From: a bacterium
Lineage (GTDB): Bacteria > Patescibacteriota > Minisyncoccia > Phycocordibacterales > UBA6065
Direction: 5' to 3'
NCBI GenBank assembly: GCA_030648825.1
Contig: JAUSGU010000066.1
Location: 1 to 5,182 of the forward strand
DNA: 5,182 nt
The translations under genes and the position numbers were made by a program. Under the pieces are notes generated by a model that was given only the letters and a program-made list of their open reading frames with translations, ran no database searches and was not told the DNA's origin. Shown one piece after another: positions 1 through 5,182 of this stretch; within the stretch, counting starts at the first letter, position 1; every line of letters starts with the position of its first letter.

Positions 1-383
1 AAGAGACCCATAGAAGCGCCTTCCAGAATAGCACTTTGATTCGTTCTCGTTCCTACGACCACAGGGAAATCTTTTGCATACACCAAAAATTTCTCCAGAT
101 CGGAAGCTGAATAAGTACCATCTGGTTCTGATAGAAAAATATAATCACCTTTAGCTTCTCTAATACCAGTCTGATAACCATGTCCATAACCCTGCTTTTT
201 TTCATAAATCAGTCGCGCTTTGGTTTTCTTTACCTCCTCATCGGTTCCCTCTTCCGCATTATTGTTCACAACCAAAACCTCATCCACAAAACCGGTAGCA
301 AAATAATCTTCTATGGATCGCCTGATAGAATTTTTTTCCCTATAAGTAGAGAATACGACCGAAACTGTCTTGCTGTGCCACAT
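1..383 (-). CDS. Glycosyltransferase family 2, partial (C-terminus beyond the left edge)
   Basis: This is the N-terminal 127 codons of a GT2 (GT-A fold) glycosyltransferase; the gene continues past base 1. Visible are the first strand SVVFSTYREK (residues 7-16), the nucleotide-sugar region DEVLVVNNN (34-42), QGYGHGYQTGIREAKGDY (64-81), the acidic metal-site loop SEPDGTYS (85-92, with D88 in the DxD-like position), and VVGTRTNQSAILEGASMG (109-126). From memory, the EPDGT, GTRT and EGAxMG combination marks a particular GT2 subfamily of about 300 or more residues, and NNN where many GT2 enzymes have DNN or DDG also seems normal for it. The enzyme should act in the cytoplasm on a nucleotide sugar; substrate unknown. 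The ATG at 383 is fixed by an in-frame TAG four codons upstream. It follows the GT2/GT-C fusion by 15 bases, so it is probably the fourth gene of that operon. No Shine-Dalgarno is evident. Confidence 0.88.
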   Translation of the reverse strand, partial: MWHSKTVSVVFSTYREKNSIRRSIEDYFATGFVDEVLVVNNNAEEGTDEEVKKTKARLIYEKKQGYGHGYQTGIREAKGDYIFLSEPDGTYSASDLEKFLVYAKDFPVVVGTRTNQSAILEGASMGL

Positions 384-398
384 GTATATAATCTACTT

Positions 399-2444
399 TT
401 AATTTCTAATATTATCAATACCGTATTTTCTTTTTATGTTTTGATACAGAAAAATAAAACCCGCGTAAGCTACAGCGAAAATGAGAGGCTCGATAGGCAT
501 ACGAAAGCGAGCGTTGACGGTCAGACCGTTTATCATAGTGGTGAGCATAAAATAAATGACGGTTATAACAGCAAAAGAAACTTGCGGAGAAAACAATTTG
601 GATCGCCAGAGGTGATATATTCCGAGAAAGAAAAGAAAGGTGACAGTAATCCAAAAAAGTCTGGCGAAGAAAACTGGTGCCATAGCAGTGCTGAGCTGAA
701 ACCAGACTATTTTGGCAAGTTCTAATGGTTCTGTGAGAAACATTATAGTAGCTGGTTTTGGTAAATAACTCACTGGATTAATCCTAAAAGCCTGCAAAAA
801 AGTCAACATCCCATCGTGGGTAAAAAATGTAAAACCATTGAGAATTGAGAGCTCGACTAGGGCAATTGGGTGACGTAAAATTTGAGTAACGGCTTCATGG
901 GAAAGAGTTTTTGGGTTAGTGAAAAAGATATCAGCAGCTTTGTATTTCAAACTTTCTTGTTCTTTTACAAAACTGGTGTGATTAGCTATAGATAAAACTG
1001 ACGGCATTAAAACACCATAAAGATTAAAAGGCATTTGAGCAGAGAGGTTAATCATGTCAAAGGTTTTATAATTTCGGTAAAGCCACGGCGATAGAACAAG
1101 GAAAAATAGAAAAACAAAACAGGCGACTTTTTTCAGGATATTTTTTGTTATTTCTTTTCGAAAATGCCATAAAATAAAAATGGGGACAATAATTACATAA
1201 TATTGTACTGTCGGTTTAGTAAGTGTGGCCAGTCCGAGAAACATAGCGCTCCAGACGGTGAGTCGCAGAGACGGATTTTTGATAAATTTGAAAAATAAAA
1301 TGAGAAATATTCCAAAAAGAACAGTAAATAAAGCTTCTGTATAAAAGATAAATGAGAAAAGAATTTGATATGGAGCTAATGCCAAAAGAATACCAACGAT
1401 TAGAGATGCTCTTCGAAACGGAAGCAAATATCGTGCTATATGCATACCTATGACAGGTATGAGAGCACCGAGGAATATTTGAATTGCAACAGTAAAAGCA
1501 TAACTTCCACCCGATAGCCAGAGTAGAAAATAAAGAAAATAAGGATAACCTGGTACACCGTATGAATATTCAAAGAACGGCGGTGTAGGATTTATACTGA
1601 AGCCATTACCCAAAAAAAGGTTCCTACTAACATCAAAATATCCATCTTGACCATGAATAACTGTTATGAGATCACCTCCTACAATATGTAGATTAATGAA
1701 AAAGACAGCGAGCCGTACAGCCAAAGCCAAAAGAAAAACATAAAAAAATATATTTTTTTTGAATCTATAGACAATAAGAGTTTTCAAAGCACCGAGACCA
1801 TCATGCCAGCGAATTTTTTTGCCTTCGGCTATATTGCGGGGTTTGTATGAAATTGGAATTTCCGGGATCTTTATGCCACGCAGAGATGTCAGAGCAGTTA
1901 CTTCCGGACAATATTCAAAACGTTTGCATTTTAGCGGTAATGATTTCAAAAAATCGGCACGGAACATTTTGTAGCACGTCGGCTCATCCGTGATCTTTTG
2001 TCCATATAAAAGATTTGTCAACCGCGATAACAATATATTGCCGGCATAAAAAGAAAAGCTGGAGTATGATTTTCTCTCTTTACCTAACCAACGTGACCCA
2101 TAGAGAACTGTTAAATTTTCGTCCAACATTTTTGAAAGCATCCTCGCCAAATCGTTCGGATCAACTTCTAAATCCGCGTCTTGGGTTACAATATACTCTC
2201 CCGTGACATGCGGTAATGCAGTCCGAATTGCCATACCCTTGCCACGATTTTTTTCATGACGAAGCACATTACATGTATTATCAAAACTTTTTAAAAGTTC
2301 GCCCGTACCGTCAGTTGAACCGTCATCTACAATGATGATCTCTTTTTCAAAACCCAAAGGTAATGCGACAGAACGCACCCTCTCGATACAATCTAATATG
2401 GTGTTTTTTTCGTTGTAGACCGGTATGATGATAGATAATTTCAT
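399..2444 (-). CDS. Fusion: DPM1-like GT2 domain plus multispanning GT-C (GT39/PMT_2-like) glycosyltransferase
   Basis: The 681-residue protein has two parts. Residues 1-228 are a complete GT2 domain of the dolichyl/polyprenyl-phosphate sugar synthase type: SIIIPVYNEKNT (4-15), IIIVDDGSTDGT (36-47), NRGKGMAIRTAL (66-77), metal site QDADLE (88-93), YGSRW (115-119), DEPTCYKMF (153-161), and EGKKIRWHDG (207-216) to VYRF (225-228), roughly where stand-alone members end. Residues about 232-668 hold some ten or more hydrophobic helices with GT-C signs: a first extracytoplasmic loop with acidic candidates D267 and D271 and GNGFS (279-283), VPGYPYF (297-303), YTEALF (368-373), GLATLTKPT (404-412), SPWLYRNY (452-459) and ARFRMPIEP (645-653). 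Family knowledge says the GT2 half loads sugar from a nucleotide donor onto a lipid phosphate inside the cell, and GT-C enzymes use such lipid-linked sugars outside. That one polypeptide does both is inferred. It starts 5 bases after gtrA with a good RBS. Donor, acceptor and exact GT-C family are unknown. Confidence 0.9.
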   Translation of the reverse strand: MKLSIIIPVYNEKNTILDCIERVRSVALPLGFEKEIIIVDDGSTDGTGELLKSFDNTCNVLRHEKNRGKGMAIRTALPHVTGEYIVTQDADLEVDPNDLARMLSKMLDENLTVLYGSRWLGKERKSYSSFSFYAGNILLSRLTNLLYGQKITDEPTCYKMFRADFLKSLPLKCKRFEYCPEVTALTSLRGIKIPEIPISYKPRNIAEGKKIRWHDGLGALKTLIVYRFKKNIFFYVFLLALAVRLAVFFINLHIVGGDLITVIHGQDGYFDVSRNLFLGNGFSINPTPPFFEYSYGVPGYPYFLYFLLWLSGGSYAFTVAIQIFLGALIPVIGMHIARYLLPFRRASLIVGILLALAPYQILFSFIFYTEALFTVLFGIFLILFFKFIKNPSLRLTVWSAMFLGLATLTKPTVQYYVIIVPIFILWHFRKEITKNILKKVACFVFLFFLVLSPWLYRNYKTFDMINLSAQMPFNLYGVLMPSVLSIANHTSFVKEQESLKYKAADIFFTNPKTLSHEAVTQILRHPIALVELSILNGFTFFTHDGMLTFLQAFRINPVSYLPKPATIMFLTEPLELAKIVWFQLSTAMAPVFFARLFWITVTFLFFLGIYHLWRSKLFSPQVSFAVITVIYFMLTTMINGLTVNARFRMPIEPLIFAVAYAGFIFLYQNIKRKYGIDNIRN

Positions 2445-2449
2445 AAATT

Positions 2450-2884
2450 TTATTCCTTCTCCCGAAAGATAACCGACTGACGATTAAAAATTATATTTTT
2501 ATTTGTGAGAAACGTGACTATGGTGACGAGACCAATGGTCACAATTTGGGCGAGAACATACCAAATATGAAAAACCTCAACAAAGAGATACATAAAAAAC
2601 ATCGTTAAAAAAAATGCGAGTGTGACAAGTGTTAAATATGAAACCATTTGAAAATGACCTCTCGAGAGAGAATGATCTCGAAACGTCCAGAATTTTTGAA
2701 AAGTAAAAGCCACAAAAGCGGAAATGATAAATGCCAACGCCACAGCCGATATATGATCCATAGAAACCTGTTCAACCAAGAAAATGAGCGTGCCAATTTG
2801 AACCAAAGCCGCTATCCCACCCGAAATACCGTATTTGATGAGCATTTTTACGTCTGAGAACTGACTGAAAAATAATTTAATCAT
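2450..2884 (-). CDS. gtrA: GtrA-family membrane protein (putative polyprenyl-phosphate sugar flippase)
   Basis: At 144 residues this is the usual GtrA size. It has four hydrophobic segments at about 15-37, 44-64, 80-104 and 108-128. Family marks are KYGISGGIAALVQ (17-29) opening helix 1, FQKFWTFRD (62-70) after helix 2, and the similar FLTNKNIIF (125-133) after helix 4, which fits two repeated helical hairpins. GtrA proteins are believed to translocate polyprenyl-phosphate-linked sugars to the outer face of the membrane, as in O-antigen glucosylation, teichoic acid or arabinogalactan modification. The biochemical proof is thin for most members. The next gene, 5 bases on, encodes a fusion that could make and use such a lipid-sugar, which supports the role here. 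The ATG at 2884 is fixed by an in-frame TAA (inside a -10-like TATAAT) 12 bases upstream of it. No Shine-Dalgarno precedes it, and the gene may also be read from a leaderless internal transcript. Confidence 0.9.
   Translation of the reverse strand: MIKLFFSQFSDVKMLIKYGISGGIAALVQIGTLIFLVEQVSMDHISAVALAFIISAFVAFTFQKFWTFRDHSLSRGHFQMVSYLTLVTLAFFLTMFFMYLFVEVFHIWYVLAQIVTIGLVTIVTFLTNKNIIFNRQSVIFREKE
2454..2460 (-). promoter_or_regulatory. Shine-Dalgarno site of the GT2/GT-C fusion gene
   Basis: On the minus strand AGAAGGA lies within the last codons of gtrA, 9 bases before the fusion's ATG at 2444. It is the only strong ribosome binding site among the six starts in the window. It supports ATG 2444 as the start and suggests that this gene can recruit ribosomes itself besides being coupled to gtrA, whose stop is 5 bases upstream of the ATG. 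Confidence 0.7.
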
Positions 2885-2892
2885 GAGTTCGG

Positions 2893-2901
2893 ATTATACC
2901 A
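2893..2901 (-). promoter_or_regulatory. Putative internal extended -10 element upstream of gtrA
   Basis: In the 18-base spacer between the GT4 gene and gtrA the minus strand reads TGGTATAAT, a perfect extended -10. The -35 region (TTTTAT at 17 bases) is poor. Eight bases separate TATAAT from the gtrA ATG, so transcription would start at or next to the start codon and give a leaderless gtrA message. It could let gtrA, the fusion gene and the edge GT2 be expressed apart from the first gene. AT-rich DNA makes chance TATAAT fairly common; the TG-N and the position raise the odds. Confidence 0.45.
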
Positions 2902-2902
2902 T

Positions 2903-4045
2903 TTAAACTTTCTCTATAAAATTTAGGATGCGACCCGCCCTGGCAGACCACGTATGATTTGAAACATCTTTAAAGGCTTGCTCGGCTATTTCATCGCCAA
3001 TTTTTGGAATTTTAACGAGATTGTTTATGGCTTTTGCCAGAATTTGTGGTTCATCAGGAACAACTAATATCGCACTCCTCTCATCTACAATCTCTCTAAT
3101 TGATGAAATGTCACTAGCCACTATAGGTCGCCGAGATGCCATATATTCAAAAAGTTTCATGGGCGAAGTATAATATGCAGATATGGCTTCTTTTGCCGTA
3201 TTTGGAAGCACCAAAATATCCGCTGATTTTTGCCAGAGAGGAATTTCTCTGTGTGGTTTGTAGCCAGCTATGAGTATTTTTCCGGACGAGCCGTATTTTT
3301 TTCTGAAAATTTCAACATCCTTGTCCGTACCACCTACAAAAATTATCAAATATTCATCCTCCAGAAACTGCGCGGAGAGTGCTAGAGTATCCACACCTTT
3401 CCAACCGTAGAGATGTCCGGTGTAGACCGCTATCTTTCTATCCGTAGGTAAACCGAGTCTTTTTCTGGCTTCAATTTTTGAAATATCAATATCAAAAGTT
3501 TTTAAATCAACCGCATTGGGTTCATATATGAACTTTTTACGTAGAATATTCGGAAATTTTTTTCCTACTTCCGTCAATTTCCAACGATTGTGAACCAAAA
3601 TCCAGTGCATGCGAGAGAGAAATTTGGTGAAAAATCGGAGCTTGCTCTCTGGAAAATCATGCATTTCAAAAAAACAATTCTGTCGGATAAAAGAGATGAG
3701 AAAAAGCGGCAGAGATTCATTGGAATATATGATGTCATCATTTTTGCTGGCTTTTTTCACAAAGAAAAAACCAAAAATTGAGAAAACGATGAACGAGGCC
3801 CAAAAAGCAATCTTATCGGGCAATATACCAAAGAGATCTATGGTTGGAATATATTTGACTGTAAAATTTACTTTTACATCATAAAAATCAAAAGGATTTT
3901 TGGATTCAACTTTTTTTCTCCGTGGAACCACGACAATGACTCTCATGCCACTGTCAGCAAAAGCTTCGGCACCTTTTGCGGTAAAGAGAGATGCGGCTTT
4001 TTCGCTGGGAAATCGACCGTGAAAGAGAAGAAAGAGGCTTTTCAT
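2903..4045 (-). CDS. Glycosyltransferase, GT-B fold, family 4 type
   Basis: A complete 380-residue enzyme of normal length for GT4. The N-terminal Rossmann domain starts with SLFLLFHGRFPSEKAAS (3-19) and KGAEAFADSGMRVIVVVP (24-41). A hydrophobic stretch (79-97) could lie against the membrane. The C-terminal donor domain shows EPNAVDL (175-181), VYTGHLYGWKGVDTL (207-221), FVGG (236-239), AGYKPHREIPLWQ (260-272) with ADILVLPN (275-282), and YTSPMKLFEYMASRRPIVAS (292-311). E300 matches the second glutamate of the GT4 E-x7-E motif. The first position is a tyrosine (Y292), as in many SPxKLFEYMA-type members as I recall them. It should move a sugar from a nucleotide donor to a growing lipid-linked glycan at the inner membrane face; sugar and linkage are unknown. 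It is the first gene of the leftward operon. The ATG at 4045 is fixed by an in-frame TGA ending 12 bases upstream. No Shine-Dalgarno is present, and gtrA follows after 18 bases. Confidence 0.92.
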   Translation of the reverse strand: MKSLFLLFHGRFPSEKAASLFTAKGAEAFADSGMRVIVVVPRRKKVESKNPFDFYDVKVNFTVKYIPTIDLFGILPDKIAFWASFIVFSIFGFFFVKKASKNDDIIYSNESLPLFLISFIRQNCFFEMHDFPESKLRFFTKFLSRMHWILVHNRWKLTEVGKKFPNILRKKFIYEPNAVDLKTFDIDISKIEARKRLGLPTDRKIAVYTGHLYGWKGVDTLALSAQFLEDEYLIIFVGGTDKDVEIFRKKYGSSGKILIAGYKPHREIPLWQKSADILVLPNTAKEAISAYYTSPMKLFEYMASRRPIVASDISSIREIVDERSAILVVPDEPQILAKAINNLVKIPKIGDEIAEQAFKDVSNHTWSARAGRILNFIEKV

Positions 4046-4059
4046 GAGTTTATAGGCTC

Positions 4060-4068
4060 ATATTAGCA
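4060..4068 (-). promoter_or_regulatory. Probable extended -10 element for the leftward operon
   Basis: Read on the minus strand this is TGCTAATAT, a TG-N followed by a 4/6 match to TATAAT. A TTCAAT (4083-4088) lies 17 bases upstream as a weak -35 (3/6). Transcription would begin near 4053, leaving about 7 bases before the ATG at 4045. A TATAAA (4049-4054, minus strand) is only 3 bases from the ATG, too close to act as -10 for this start. The leftward operon needs a promoter in or upstream of this 51-base gap, and this is the best candidate seen. Confidence 0.4.
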
Positions 4069-4075
4069 GATTTAA

Positions 4076-4084
4076 TGCTATAAT
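4076..4084 (+). promoter_or_regulatory. Extended -10 promoter element for the rightward unit
   Basis: TGCTATAAT is a perfect extended -10 (TG-N-TATAAT). No good -35 is seen 16-18 bases upstream (GCTCAT at 17), as is common for extended -10 promoters. The predicted start of transcription, about 7 bases downstream near 4091, leaves only around 6 bases before the ATG at 4097. The message would be nearly leaderless, in line with the missing Shine-Dalgarno. Inferred from sequence only. Confidence 0.6.
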
Positions 4085-4096
4085 TGAAGCCACAAA

Positions 4097-5089
4097 ATGA
4101 GATTCTGCTACCTAAACACGGAAAACGTATATCCTCAAGACAGGCATCTCATAGACGGCCTGCGAGAGCTCGGACATGAAGTATATGAAATGAGGAAAAA
4201 AGGTGGTCAAAGAGACGCTATCATCGTCGGTTTTACATCTCCACTCTCCGTTATTTCTGCTCGTTTTTTTACCGGAGAAAAAATAATTTTCAACGCTATG
4301 CTCTCGCAATATGAAGCCAATATCATATCGAGGAGAGAGTATGGATTATTTTACATCCGCGTCGTGAAATGGTGGTTGGTAGATTTTTTGTCATTTCATC
4401 TCTCATCAGTAGTTCTCCTAGAAAGTAACGCCCAGATAGAGTTTGTCAATCGCTTTTTCTTTGTACCAAAAAAGAAATTAGTGCGTTCTTTTTCCGGGGT
4501 CAATGAAAAAGAATTCTATCTCGACCAATCGATACCGAAAAACAAAAAATTTACCGTTCTTTTTCGTGGTAGATTCCTGCCCGAATCAGGTATTCTCACT
4601 GTCATAGAAGCGGCCAAAAAACTGGAAGACTCCGATGTGCGGTTCCTCATCATCGGTCATGGTTTTATGTATAGAGAATTTAACGCTCTCATGACAAAGC
4701 TCCAACCGAAAAATATAGAACATATTCATGACAGATTGCCTGTCGATAAATTGCGAGAGCTCATGCTCTCTTGTCACATAAGTCTCGGTCAGCTGGCGAA
4801 TCATCCCCGCTTGGAGAGAACTCTGCCGTGCAAATTATTTGAAAGTTTGGCTCTCGGCCTGCCATATCTCACAGGCAGGAATAAAGCGGTTTTTGAGATT
4901 CTGGAAGAAAATAAAACCTGCATCGTTGTCGATCAAAATGATCCGGACGATCTAGCTCGAAAGATTTTGGAGCTCAAAGATGACAGAGGAACTCTCGACC
5001 GTATAGGCAAAGCGGGATACGATCTATACAAGCAAAAACTGACTTCAAAAAAATTGGCAGAAGATTTTATAGATGATTGCCTAAAATGA
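4097..5089 (+). CDS. Short GT4-like glycosyltransferase (GT-B fold)
   Basis: A 330-residue GT-B enzyme, shorter than the usual 360-400 because the N-terminal domain is reduced (about 1-145). That domain has RFCYLNTENVYPQDRHLIDG (2-21), LRELGHEVYEM (22-32), and an acceptor-side segment with WWLVDFLSF (92-100) and LLESNAQIEFV (107-117). The donor domain shows SFSGVNEKEFY (131-141), VLFRGRFLPESGILTVIEAA (154-173), FLIIGHG (183-189), HDRLPVDKLRELM (211-223), and LPCKLFESLALGLPYLTG (243-260). E249 is the usual second glutamate. E240 is the nearest upstream glutamate and lies one residue too far for a strict E-x7-E. Role: transfer of an unknown sugar in the cytoplasm, probably to a surface glycan. 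The ATG at 4097 is fixed by an in-frame TGA at 4085-4087. It has no Shine-Dalgarno but follows an extended -10 element by 12 bases. It diverges from the GT4 gene on the other strand and is followed after 12 bases by another GT4 start. Confidence 0.87.
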   Translation: MRFCYLNTENVYPQDRHLIDGLRELGHEVYEMRKKGGQRDAIIVGFTSPLSVISARFFTGEKIIFNAMLSQYEANIISRREYGLFYIRVVKWWLVDFLSFHLSSVVLLESNAQIEFVNRFFFVPKKKLVRSFSGVNEKEFYLDQSIPKNKKFTVLFRGRFLPESGILTVIEAAKKLEDSDVRFLIIGHGFMYREFNALMTKLQPKNIEHIHDRLPVDKLRELMLSCHISLGQLANHPRLERTLPCKLFESLALGLPYLTGRNKAVFEILEENKTCIVVDQNDPDDLARKILELKDDRGTLDRIGKAGYDLYKQKLTSKKLAEDFIDDCLK

Positions 5090-5101
5090 AACTGAAATAA
5101 A

Positions 5102-5182
5102 ATGAAAATACTGGTCATAGGAACAATAGACAACAGGGGTGGTGCGGCAGGTATTTCGTGGGAACTGCGCAAGAGGTTAAAA
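5102..5182 (+). CDS. Glycosyltransferase, GT4-type, partial (first 27 codons)
   Basis: An open frame runs from ATG 5102 off the right edge. Its translation opens with KILVIGTIDNRGGAAGIS (residues 2-19), then WELRKRLK: a beta strand, a glycine-rich loop with GGAA (13-16) and an amphipathic helix. GGAA with a following helix is typical of the first strand-loop-helix of many GT4 glycosyltransferases. With only 27 residues, the call leans on this motif and on the preceding glycosyltransferase. An in-frame TGA at 5093-5095 excludes a longer start. The spacer to the previous gene is 12 bases, so the two are probably co-transcribed. No Shine-Dalgarno is visible in that spacer, and translation may depend on coupling to the upstream gene. 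Confidence 0.7.
   Translation, partial: MKILVIGTIDNRGGAAGISWELRKRLK

Noticed and set aside
407..417. TGATAATAT (minus strand) near the end of the fusion gene, like the leftward operon's -10
   Set aside because: It falls inside the last codons of the fusion, 25 bases before the next ATG, with only a 4/6 -10. In DNA this AT-rich it is expected by chance, and read-through from the operon explains the gene downstream.
180..725. 181-codon open frame on the plus strand
   Set aside because: It lies antisense to the GT2 start and the 3' end of the GT2/GT-C fusion, both with clear family motifs. Its translation has no recognisable domain, so it is a shadow frame.
2445..2449. Terminator between gtrA and the fusion gene
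   Set aside because: Spacers of 5, 15 and 18 bases in the leftward unit contain no GC-rich stem followed by a T-run. The poly-T tracts seen are inside coding sequence.
3590..3884. Two overlapping plus-strand open frames of 63 and 91 codons
   Set aside because: They are antisense to the N-terminal domain of the GT4 gene. Lysine- and phenylalanine-rich translations with no domain or RBS are expected from the complement of AT-rich coding DNA.
4046..4059. Possible hairpin or operator GAG...CTC in the divergent spacer
   Set aside because: Only three base pairs are complementary around a long loop, which is too weak to call.
4586..5172. Minus-strand open frames of 72 and 79 codons opposite the rightward glycosyltransferases
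   Set aside because: They are antisense to well-supported donor-domain motifs, with no plausible domain or start signal.
4097..5182. Alternative genetic code (TGA read as an amino acid)
   Set aside because: All six genes encode glycine with GGN, and the long frames contain no in-frame TGA. TGA serves as a terminator at 5087, with family-typical protein ends.

Overview
The window is a compact block of glycosyltransferase genes with almost no non-coding DNA. It holds six protein genes in two divergent transcription units, and two of the genes are cut by the window edges. No RNA gene, transposon, CRISPR array or convincing terminator is visible, and no gene-free stretch exceeds about 60 bases. 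The DNA is AT-rich by eye. Genes end in TAA or TGA, and glycine is encoded by GGN codons, so the ordinary bacterial code applies. Only one start has a good Shine-Dalgarno sequence. AT-rich composition, packed glycosyltransferases, a GT2 to GT-C fusion and near-leaderless starts recall candidate-phyla (Patescibacteria/CPR, Parcubacteria-like) genomes. That placement is an inference with modest confidence.

Leftward unit (minus strand, in transcription order): a GT-B glycosyltransferase of the GT4 type (4045 to 2903); a four-helix GtrA-family membrane protein (2884 to 2450); a 681-residue fusion of a cytoplasmic DPM1-like GT2 domain with a multispanning GT-C (GT39/PMT_2-like) domain (2444 to 399); and a GT2 glycosyltransferase that runs off the left edge (from 383). 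Spacers are 18, 5 and 15 bases, which indicates an operon. A perfect extended -10 element just before gtrA suggests a second, internal start of transcription.

Rightward unit (plus strand): a short GT4-like glycosyltransferase (4097 to 5089) and, 12 bases later, the first 27 codons of another GT4-type enzyme (from 5102). The 51 bases between the divergent start codons contain back-to-back extended -10 elements whose promoter footprints overlap.

Proposed joint role: surface glycan synthesis or glycosylation. The GT-B enzymes and the edge GT2 would build or extend glycans in the cytoplasm from nucleotide sugars. The fusion's GT2 half would load a sugar onto a polyprenyl phosphate, GtrA would help move that lipid-linked sugar across the membrane, and the GT-C half would transfer it to an acceptor outside. 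The last three steps match the GtrA/GtrB/Gtr-transferase logic with the last two activities fused. Sugars and acceptors cannot be read from the sequence.
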